A DNA stretch of 64,000 nucleotides, from the NCBI RefSeq assembly GCF_900107455.1, contig NZ_FNQB01000003.1:1054001-1118000 (forward strand), written 5' to 3'. Both the position numbers and the translations under genes were made by a program. Source of the DNA: Asanoa ishikariensis (lineage in GTDB: Bacteria; Actinomycetota; Actinomycetes; Mycobacteriales; Micromonosporaceae). A model generated the notes under the pieces. That model was given only the letters and a program-made list of their open reading frames with translations. It searched no databases and had not been told where the DNA came from. Numbering within the stretch: the first letter of the stretch is position 1; every line of letters starts with the position of its first letter. Positions 1-7,105 of the stretch are shown here, in pieces.

Positions 1-115
1 GGCCGGGTGCGGCGCCAGGGCAGGCGCGCCGCACCTCCGTTCCGCTCCGTCCGCGCATGTCGGGTGGCGGCGGCCTCATGCCCTCCGGAGTGCGCACACA
101 CCCCGAGAGGCAGAC

Positions 116-2779
116 ATGCGCTCATTTCGCACGTGGTGGCCGGCCTTACTTGCGGCCGTGCTCGCCGCCGCGGCCACCCTCGTCTTCGCGCCGGTGCGGT
201 CCACCGCGGCCGCCGCCGACTCGTACACCTGGAAGAACGTCCGGATCGATGGCGGTGGCTTCATCTCCGGCATCGTGTTCAACCCGGGCCAGCGCGACCT
301 GATCTACGCGCGCACCGACATCGGCGGCGCGTACCGCTGGAACGCCAGCGCGGGCTCCTGGGTGCCGCTGCTGGACTGGGTCGGCTGGGACCGCTGGGGC
401 TGGAACGGCGTCCTCAGCATGGCCGCCGATCCGGTGCAGACCAACAGGGTGTACGCCGCGGTCGGCATGTACACCAACAGTTGGGACCCGAACAACGGCG
501 CGATCCTGCGCTCCACCGACCGGGGTGCCACCTGGCAGGCGTACCCGCTGCCGTTCAAGGTCGGTGGCAACATGCCCGGCCGTGGTCAGGGCGAACGGCT
601 CGCGGTCGACCCCAACGACGGCCGGATCCTCTACTACGGCGCCGAGGGCGGCAACGGCCTGTGGCGCAGCACCGACTACGGCGCCTCGTGGGCACGGGTG
701 ACCGCGTTCCCCAACGCGGGCAACTACGCGCAGGACCCGTCGGACCCCAACGGCTACCTGACCGGCAACCAGGGTGTGACGTGGGTCGACTTCGACTCGT
801 CCACCGGCACGTCCGGTTCGGCGACCCGGACCATCTACGTCGGCGTCGCCGACAAGCAGAACCCGGTCTACCGCTCGACGGACGCCGGCGCCACGTGGCA
901 GCGGATCCCGGACCAGCCGACCGGATATCTCGCGCACAAGGCGGTCGTCGACCCGGCCGGCGGCTTCCTCTACATCGCGACCAGCGACACCGGCGGCCCG
1001 TACGACGGCGCCAAGGGTGATGTCTGGAAGCTGTCCCGGTCGACCGGCGCCTGGACCCGGATCAGCCCGGTCCCGTCGACCAGTGCGGACGACTACTTCG
1101 GCTACAGTGGACTGACCATCGACAAGCAGAGCCCCGGCACGCTGGTGGTCGCCACGCAGATCTCCTGGTGGCCCGACGTCATCTTCTTCCGGACTCGCGA
1201 CGGTGGCGCTACATGGTCCCGCGTGTGGGACTTCAACGGCTATCCCAACCGGGCCAACCGCTACACGATGGACATCTCCGCCAACCCGTGGCTCGACTTC
1301 AACACCGCGCCCTCCGCGCCGGAACAGACGCCGAAGCTCGGTTGGATGACGGAGTCCCTGGAGATCGACCCGTTCAACTCGGACCGGCTGCTCTACGGCA
1401 CCGGCGCCACGCTTTATGCCACCACCAACCTGACCGCGTGGGACAGCGCGAGCGGCACGTTCACGGTCCGGCCGATGGCCCGTGGCATCGAGGAGACGGC
1501 GGTGCTCGACCTGGCCAGCCCACCCTCGGGTGCGCCGCTGGTGAGCGCCCTCGGCGACATCGGCGGTTTCCGGCACGACGACCTGACCGCGGTGCCGGCC
1601 AACTTCCACGACACACCCAACCTGGGCAGCAACACCAGCCTGGACTTCGCCGAGGCGAACCCGGCGGTGATGGTCCGCGTCGGCAACGGCGACCGGGCGG
1701 CCAACCCCAACCTCAACCGGATCGGCGTCTCCACGGACGGCGGCCGCACCTGGTACCAGGGCCAGGAGCCCGGAGGCGTGACCGGTGGCGGGACGGTGGC
1801 TTTGTCGACTGACGCCAGCGCCGTGGTGTGGAGCCCGCAAGGCGCGGGCGTGCACTACTCGACGAGCCGGGGAAGCTCGTGGACCGCGTCGTCGGGCATC
1901 CCGGCGGGCGCCGCCGTGGAGGCGAGCCGGGCCAACGCTTCCCGCTTCTTCGGGTACGCGGCGGGACGGGTCTACGCGAGCGCGGACGGCGGGCGGACCT
2001 TCACCGGGGCGGCCTCGGGCCTGCCGGACGGCGGCAAGCTGAGGACCGTCGGCGGTGACGTCTGGGTGGCAGGCTCCGGTGGGCTCTACCGGTCGACCGA
2101 CAACGGCGCGACGTTCGGCCGGCTCAGCACGGTGTCGGCCGCGGTCAACGTGGGCTTCGGCAAGGCGGCACCCGGGCGTTCGTACCCGGCGGTCTTCCTG
2201 GTCGGCACCGTAGACGGCGTCACGGGCGTGTTCCGCTCGGACGACACGGGCGCGTCATGGGTGCGGATCAACGACGACCAGCACCAGTACGGGAACGCGG
2301 GCGAGGCGATCACCGGCGACCCGAGGGTCTTCGGCCGGGTCTACCTGGGCACCAACGGCCGAGGCATCCTGGTCGCGGACCGTCAGGGCCCGGACCCGAC
2401 CGCCTCGCCGACAACCTCACCCACGGCCACCCCGACGGCGACGCCCACGACCGGACCGACGCCTACGCCTACTGCTGGCCCTGGTGGCTGCAGCGCCACG
2501 TACCGGGTGACCGGCTCGTGGCAGGGCGGCTTCCAGAGTGAGGTGACGGTCCGCAACACGGGCAGCACGCCGACCACGGCGTGGACGGTGACCTACACCT
2601 ATCCGAGCGGCACGCAGGTCACCCAGGTCTGGGGCGGCACGTACAGCCAGTCAGGCACCACGGTGACGGTCCGCAACGCGACCTGGAACGGTGCGCTGGC
2701 ACCGAACGGGATCACCACGTTCGGCCTGCTCGGCAGCGGTTCCGGGACACCATCCGCAGTGACCTGTCAACGGAGCTGA
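116..2779 (+). CDS. Secreted GH74 xyloglucanase with C-terminal CBM2
   Basis: Predicted exported endo-xyloglucanase or related GH74 beta-glucanase of 887 residues. Residues 1-34 form a Sec signal peptide (Arg-rich start, Ala/Leu core, Ala-rich cleavage region). Residues about 36-760 are the two seven-bladed GH74 propellers with repeated STD.GATW-type motifs. The two Asp residues expected for catalysis are visible: D68 in RTDIGGAYRW and D481 in ALGDIGGF, spaced as in characterised GH74 enzymes. A Pro/Thr linker (about 763-787) leads to a C-terminal family 2 cellulose-binding module (about 790-887) that starts with Cys and contains conserved Trp residues. The ATG follows a GAGAGGCAG ribosome site. 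It stands alone, and a strong hairpin follows the stop. The family assignment is firm; endo versus reducing-end action cannot be told from sequence alone. Confidence 0.93.
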   Translation: MRSFRTWWPALLAAVLAAAATLVFAPVRSTAAAADSYTWKNVRIDGGGFISGIVFNPGQRDLIYARTDIGGAYRWNASAGSWVPLLDWVGWDRWGWNGVLSMAADPVQTNRVYAAVGMYTNSWDPNNGAILRSTDRGATWQAYPLPFKVGGNMPGRGQGERLAVDPNDGRILYYGAEGGNGLWRSTDYGASWARVTAFPNAGNYAQDPSDPNGYLTGNQGVTWVDFDSSTGTSGSATRTIYVGVADKQNPVYRSTDAGATWQRIPDQPTGYLAHKAVVDPAGGFLYIATSDTGGPYDGAKGDVWKLSRSTGAWTRISPVPSTSADDYFGYSGLTIDKQSPGTLVVATQISWWPDVIFFRTRDGGATWSRVWDFNGYPNRANRYTMDISANPWLDFNTAPSAPEQTPKLGWMTESLEIDPFNSDRLLYGTGATLYATTNLTAWDSASGTFTVRPMARGIEETAVLDLASPPSGAPLVSALGDIGGFRHDDLTAVPANFHDTPNLGSNTSLDFAEANPAVMVRVGNGDRAANPNLNRIGVSTDGGRTWYQGQEPGGVTGGGTVALSTDASAVVWSPQGAGVHYSTSRGSSWTASSGIPAGAAVEASRANASRFFGYAAGRVYASADGGRTFTGAASGLPDGGKLRTVGGDVWVAGSGGLYRSTDNGATFGRLSTVSAAVNVGFGKAAPGRSYPAVFLVGTVDGVTGVFRSDDTGASWVRINDDQHQYGNAGEAITGDPRVFGRVYLGTNGRGILVADRQGPDPTASPTTSPTATPTATPTTGPTPTPTAGPGGCSATYRVTGSWQGGFQSEVTVRNTGSTPTTAWTVTYTYPSGTQVTQVWGGTYSQSGTTVTVRNATWNGALAPNGITTFGLLGSGSGTPSAVTCQRS

Positions 2780-2785
2780 TTCCAC

Positions 2786-2824
2786 GAACGGAGCGCTACC
2801 GCGCCCGGCGGTAGCGCTCCGTTC
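2786..2824. terminator. Perfect 16-bp stem hairpin terminator
   Basis: Arms 2786-2801 and 2809-2824 are perfect reverse complements with a 7-nt loop. The hairpin lies 7 nt after the GH74 stop and just before the end of the converging remnant at 2832, so it can serve both strands. There is no clear U tract, which is common for actinobacterial terminators. Confidence 0.85.
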
Positions 2825-2831
2825 GGATCGT

Positions 2832-3118
2832 TCACGGACCCGAACGTTCCCAGCACACCTCGCCGGTCAGGGGGTCGACCAGGACCAGGTTCCCGCGCCA
2901 GCAGAGTGGCCGGTGGTCGTGGTTGATTCCGCAGGTCTCCCGGATCAGCAGGTGCCGCCCGTCCGGAGTGAACACGACGGCCGGGAGAAGGTGACGCACG
3001 CGGTGCGCTCGCCCGCCTCGGCCTCGCCGATGATCCGCCTGTTGGCAACGTCGACCAGGACCACCCGCTCGTCCCGGAGCGCGACGGCGACCCGGCTGCC
3101 GTCGGCCGACAGTGATTA
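2832..3118 (-). pseudogene. C-terminal fragment of a WD40/YVTN-like beta-propeller protein, frameshifted
   Basis: On the minus strand two frames together encode propeller-type repeats. One reads about SADGSRVAVALRDERVVLVD (3118 down to roughly 2975); the other continues as VVFTPDGRHLLIRETCG and ends LVDPLTGEVCWERSGP, stop at 2832. The frame changes near 2975-2985. No start codon or upstream blades exist; the 5' side runs straight into the hydrolase remnant. I infer the tail of a propeller protein fused by deletion to the neighbouring gene and then frameshifted. It is not expected to be functional. Confidence 0.6.
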
Positions 3119-3545
3119 GGCGCTTCGCGGTCGCTTCGTAGGGGAGGATTCGGTCTTCCGTGCCGTGGACGACCAGTACCGGCACGTCGATTTTCGGCAG
3201 GTCGGGGCGGAAGTCGGTGAGCCAGGTGTCGACGCACGCGTACGTCGCGAACGGGGAGCTGCCCGCGGCGACCTGGAAGCTCGCCTCCCAGGCTTGCTCG
3301 CTGATCCTCTCGGGCATCAGCTTGTCGACGTTGTAGAGGTTGTCCAGGAACCCCTTGAAGTAGGCGTAGCGGTCCTGCACGATCGCCGACTTGATGCCTT
3401 CGAACACCTCACCGTCGACGCCCTCGGGGTTGTCGTCGGTCTTGAGCAGGAACGGCGGGATCGCGCCGAGCAGCGCTGCCTTCTTCACCCGGCCCGAACC
3501 ATAGGTCCCGAGGTAGCGCGTCACCTCGCCCGAACCCATCGAGAA
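3119..3545 (-). pseudogene. Central fragment of a chloroperoxidase-type alpha/beta hydrolase
   Basis: The minus strand encodes the middle of a non-haem chloroperoxidase-like alpha/beta hydrolase. It starts at the nucleophile elbow FSMGSGEVTRYLG and continues through the family-typical AALLGAIPPFLLKTDDNPEG to VLVVHGTEDRILPYEATAKRL. The N-terminal strand region with the oxyanion hole (about 90 residues) and the C-terminal catalytic His segment are absent. The 5' break lies beside the PhoD terminator. The 3' break at about 3113-3119 joins the reading frame directly to beta-propeller sequence. Family recognition is confident, and loss of function is almost certain. Confidence 0.75.
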
Positions 3546-3550
3546 GCGGC

Positions 3551-3587
3551 GCGGGGTGCGCCGTCCCGCACCGGCGACGCACCCCGC
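3551..3587 (-). terminator. Hairpin terminator of the phoD locus
   Basis: Perfect 10-bp arms at 3551-3560 and 3578-3587 with a 17-nt loop, starting 7 nt beyond the PhoD stop on the minus strand. Position and stem strength fit a rho-independent-like terminator. Confidence 0.65.
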
Positions 3588-3594
3588 ACGTTCC

Positions 3595-5155
3595 TTACGC
3601 GGTCTCGGCATGTACGCCGGGACGACCCTCCTCGACCACGAAGCTGGCGATCGTCGATACAGCGGCGTCCGGAGTGGACACCTGCGGCACGGCGCGGTAA
3701 TCGCTGCGCCAGGTGCGGTTGTCCACCGTGCACCGGACGTAGCCGCGGCGGCCGTCGTAGAACTTCATGTGCGGGTTCGAGGCCAGCCACTCGGTGCCGC
3801 GGGTGTCCATCGGGGCGCCGTCGCCGCCCGAGGTCACCGAGGTGCCGAGGAACTCGACGCCGACCGTACGCGATGCCGGGTCGTCGAAGTTGTGTTTGAG
3901 GTCCGCGACCATGCTGCAGTGCGCGTCGCCGGTGATCACGACCAGGTTCTCCACGCGGCGCTTGACCACGCCGTCGAAGAGGCGCTGGCGGGCCGGCTCG
4001 TAGCCGTTCCAGTTGTCGTTCGGCAGCAGCTCGCCCGGGCCCGGGCGAGCTGCTGCCGGCCTTGGCCATCACGGTCTGCTGGGCCACGATGTTCCAGGTG
4101 CCGGCCGAGTGGCTGAGACCGTCGATCAACCAGCGTTCCTGGTCGGCGCCGAGCATCGAGCGGGCCGGGTCGTCGAGCTCGACCGGGTCGGTGGTCTGGT
4201 CGTCGCGGTACTGGCGGCCGTCGAGCAGGTTGAACTCGGCCAACCGGTCGTAGCGCAGCCGCCGGTAGATGCGCATGTCCGGCCCGTGCGGCACGGCGGA
4301 GCGGCGCAGCGGCATGTGCTCGTAGTACGCCTGGTAGGCGGCGGCCCGCCGGCGCAGGAACGACTCCGGGTCCTGCGCCGCGTCCTCCGACCGCTCGTCG
4401 GCGTAGTTGTTCTCCACCTCGTGGTCGTCCCAGGTGACCGCCCACGGGAATCGGGCGTGCGCGAGTTGGAGGTCCGTGTCGGTCTTGTACTGCGCGTGCC
4501 GCACCCGGTAGTCCGCCAGCGAGAAGATCTCCGTCGCCGGCAGGTGCGCCCGGCCGAGCGTGCCGGCGGCCGGGCCTTCGTAGATGTAGTCGCCGAGGTG
4601 CACGACCAGGTCCAGGCTCTCGGCGGCGAGGTGGCGGTACGGGGTGAAGTAGCCGGTCGGGTAGTTCGAGCAGGACACGAACGCGAACGCGAGCTCGCGG
4701 GGCCGGGCCGACGCCGCGGGCGCGGTCCGGGTGCGGCCGACCGGGCTCGTGGAGTTGCCGGTGCGGAACCGGTAGAAGTACTCGCGATCGGGCCGCAGCC
4801 CGTGCACCTCGGCGTGCACCGCGTGGCCGAGCGCCGGGGTGGCGCGCTCGACGCCCTGCTTGACGACGTGGCGGAAGCGCTCGTCCTGCGCGACCTCCCA
4901 GCGGACGGGGACGACGTGCCGGCTCATGCCGCCGAGGCCGTCGGGGACCAGTGGCTCGGGCGCGAGGCGGGTCCAGAGCACGACACCGTCGGGCAGCGGG
5001 TCACCGGAGGCGACACCGAGGGTGAACGGGTCGAGGTGGTGCTTGGGGTCGGCCATGACCGGGGCGGCGCTGACGCCGGCGATGGTCGCGGCCAGTCCGA
5101 CGCCACCGGCGCCGGCAAGAGTGAGGAGTTGGCGTCGGTCGATACGGTGCGACAT
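3595..5155 (-). pseudogene. phoD: Tat-exported alkaline phosphatase D (PhoD), frameshifted
   Basis: PhoD-type Ca2+/Fe3+-dependent phosphodiesterase/phosphatase that would act outside the membrane. The first frame starts at ATG 5155 with a twin-arginine signal (IDRRQLLTLAGAGGVGLA). It then carries the PhoD N-terminal domain and metal-site segments (FVSCSNY, HLGDYIYEG, TWDDHEVENNYA) as far as AQQTVMAKAG. The second frame resumes with NDNWNGY, includes VITGDAHCSMVADL and the GVEFLGTSVTS block, and ends at 3595. The switch falls inside a perfect 38-bp palindrome at 4021-4058; one frame offset breaks the gene. All domains are otherwise present and conserved, so this is either a very recent mutation or a hairpin-induced sequence error. 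Transcription diverges from the permease at 5321. Confidence 0.85.
4021..4058. repeat. Perfect 38-bp palindrome inside phoD
   Basis: Two 19-nt arms (4021-4039 and 4040-4058) are exact reverse complements with no loop. The palindrome lies at the phoD frameshift and encodes an atypical Gly/Ser/Pro stretch. See the findings for interpretation. Confidence 0.9.
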
Positions 5156-5306
5156 GGGTGGGGGTTCGCCCTTCCGATTGACAACGCGTGCGCCATCGAT
5201 GATCAAGAGTTCAGGTGAGTGCCGGGTTGCGTCCGGCTGAGCATCCGGGGGCGACCGCCTGTCCGTTCCGGCGCGCCGCCGCCGGGCGGACGGGGTGCAC
5301 CGGCCG

Positions 5307-5312
5307 TACCCT
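5307..5312 (+). promoter_or_regulatory. Leaderless -10 box TACCCT for the permease gene
   Basis: TACCCT matches the actinobacterial TANNNT -10 consensus and ends 8 nt before the GTG at 5321. This supports both that start and a leaderless transcript. No Shine-Dalgarno sequence is visible. Confidence 0.5.
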
Positions 5313-5320
5313 GGCGCTCT

Positions 5321-6571
5321 GTGTCGACCGTGTGGGCCGTGCTGCTGCTGGCCGTAGTGCTGGCGTTCGCCGTGGTCCGGCCGCGCGGCCTGCCGGAGGC
5401 GGCTGCCGCCGTGCCGGCCGCCGCCATCGCCGTCGGCGGCGGACTGGTGTCGTGGGCCGCGGCCCGCGACGAGATGATCATGCTCGGCCCGACCGTCGGC
5501 TTTCTGGCCGCGATCCTCGCCCTGGCCCACCTGGCCGACGCGTGGGGCGTGTTCGGTTTCGCCGGTGCGCTCGCGGCGCGCGCCGCCCGGGGCAGCCCGA
5601 CCCGGCTGTTGACCGTCGTGTTCGGGATCGCCGCGGCGGTCACCGCGGTGCTCAGCCTGGACGCCACGGTCGTGCTGCTGACGCCGGTGGTGTTCGCGAC
5701 CGCGGCGGCCGCCGGGGTGCGGGCGCGGCCGCAGGTCTACGCGTGCACGCACCTGGCCAACGCGGGGTCGCTGCTGCTGCCGGTGGCCAACCTGACGAAC
5801 CTGCTGGCGTTCAGTGCGACGGGGCTCACGTTCCTCGGCTTCGCCGGGACGATGGCGCTGCCGTGGCTCGCGGTGCTCGCCGTCGAGTACGCCGTGTTCC
5901 GTTGGTTCTTCGCCGGCGACCTAGCCACCCCTGCGCGGCCGCAGCCGGTCGCGCCCTCCCCCGCACCCCGGTTCGCGCTGGTCGTGCTCGCGCTGACCCT
6001 GGCCGGCTTCGCCGCCGCCGAGCCGATGGGTGTGGCGCCGGCCTGGGTCGCCGCCGGCGGCGCCGTCGTGCTGGCGGTGCCGTTGGTGGCACGGGCTTCC
6101 GCGAAAGGCCGCACCGCCCGGGACATCGCCCTGTCGACGAACCCGCTGTTCTGCTTCTTCGTCTTCGGGCTCGGCGTGGTGGTGCTGGCGCTGCGCCGCA
6201 ACGGCCTCGACGACCTCATCGCGGCGCTGACACCGAGCAGCGCGGACCTGCTGGGCCTGCTCACGGTGGCCGCGCTGGCCGCGCTGCTGGCCAACATCGT
6301 CAACAACGTGCCAGCGACGTTGGTGCTGGTGCCGGTGGTGGCGCACACCCCGGGGCTGGTGCTGGCCGCGCTCATCGGGGTCAACATCGGGCCCAACCTG
6401 ACGTACGTCGGCTCGCTGGCCACCCTGCTCTGGCGGCGCATCCTGCACGCCCGCGACGAGCCACCGTCGACCTCCGCTTTTCTCCGCCTCGGCGCGATCT
6501 CCGTACCGGCGTGTCTGCTCGCGGCGGTTGTGGCGCTATGGGTGGCTCTGAAACTATCCACAGTGTTATGA
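5321..6571 (+). CDS. SLC13/ArsB-like membrane permease
   Basis: Integral membrane protein of 416 residues with about 11 hydrophobic segments. It resembles the ion transporter superfamily that contains ArsB arsenite pumps and SLC13 anion carriers. Paired hairpin-like motifs support this: SLDATVVLLTPVVFA plus ANAGSLLLPVANLTNLL in the first half, and ANIVNNVPATLVLVPV plus NIGPNLTYVGSLATLLW in the second. The substrate cannot be read from sequence, and no arsenic genes are adjacent. I chose GTG 5321 over upstream in-frame starts because the added residues would be low-complexity Arg/Pro and because a -10 box sits at the right distance. The stop overlaps the next start by 4 nt (ATGA), so the two genes are translationally coupled. 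Confidence 0.8.
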   Translation: MSTVWAVLLLAVVLAFAVVRPRGLPEAAAAVPAAAIAVGGGLVSWAAARDEMIMLGPTVGFLAAILALAHLADAWGVFGFAGALAARAARGSPTRLLTVVFGIAAAVTAVLSLDATVVLLTPVVFATAAAAGVRARPQVYACTHLANAGSLLLPVANLTNLLAFSATGLTFLGFAGTMALPWLAVLAVEYAVFRWFFAGDLATPARPQPVAPSPAPRFALVVLALTLAGFAAAEPMGVAPAWVAAGGAVVLAVPLVARASAKGRTARDIALSTNPLFCFFVFGLGVVVLALRRNGLDDLIAALTPSSADLLGLLTVAALAALLANIVNNVPATLVLVPVVAHTPGLVLAALIGVNIGPNLTYVGSLATLLWRRILHARDEPPSTSAFLRLGAISVPACLLAAVVALWVALKLSTVL

Positions 6572-7104
6572 AGGTCGTCGTCTGGTTGGCCGAGGGCACC
6601 TGGCAGGCGTGCGTCGATGCCGCCGCCGAGGTGGCCCCGCCGTCCGCGTCGATCACCCTGCTGCACGTCACCGACCCGGCTCTGGCCTCGGACGTGTCCG
6701 ACGCGTACGCCGGGCTGGTCGGTCGGGGGTCCGGCACGCGCGACCCCGGTCGTGCCCTCGACGCGGAGGCCGCGCACGCCGCGGAGGCCATGCTCGCCGC
6801 CGCGGCCGCGCGGCTGGACCGGGCGTCGTCGCCCCAGCAGCGGCGTGGGCGACTGGAACGCGAGGTCGTCTCGGCGGCCGAGGGCGCCGACCTGCTGGTG
6901 GTGGCCCGCGACGGGCCGGTCACTCGGCTCGGGCCGCGCAGCCTCAACCCTCCGACCCGGTTCGTTGTCGATCACGCCCCGTGCGCCGTCCTGCTGGTCT
7001 GGCCGACGGCCCCGCCGCCGGTCGACACGATCCCGCCACCGCCACCGCACAAGGCGGCACCACCTCACAAGGCAGCCCCGCCACCCCCGCCGCACCATCG
7101 TTGA
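6568..7104 (+). CDS. UspA-like protein with Pro/His-rich tail
   Basis: 178 residues. The first about 145 fit the universal stress protein fold: an N-terminal strand KVVVWLAEGTW, ITLLHVTDP as second strand, EVVSAAEGADLLVVARDG as third, then RFVVDHAPCAVLLVW. The usual ATP-binding G-2X-G-9X-G(S/T) loop is not clearly present, so nucleotide binding is doubtful. The C-terminus is an unusual low-complexity tail rich in Pro, His, Lys and Ala (about residues 150-178). The ATG overlaps the permease stop, so it probably works with the permease, perhaps as a cytosolic regulatory partner (inference). Confidence 0.75.
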   Translation: MKVVVWLAEGTWQACVDAAAEVAPPSASITLLHVTDPALASDVSDAYAGLVGRGSGTRDPGRALDAEAAHAAEAMLAAAAARLDRASSPQQRRGRLEREVVSAAEGADLLVVARDGPVTRLGPRSLNPPTRFVVDHAPCAVLLVWPTAPPPVDTIPPPPPHKAAPPHKAAPPPPPHHR

Positions 7105-7105
7105 T

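Noticed and set aside
146-1855. Long minus-strand open frame opposite the GH74 gene
   Set aside because: It mirrors the GC-rich codons of a clear GH74 enzyme, has no domain pattern, and is Arg/Gly/Ala-rich as expected of a shadow frame.
3521-5752. 743-codon minus-strand frame spanning phoD and beyond
   Set aside because: Only the part from ATG 5155 is PhoD; residues before that are antisense to the permease, and the end is a wrong frame after the palindrome.
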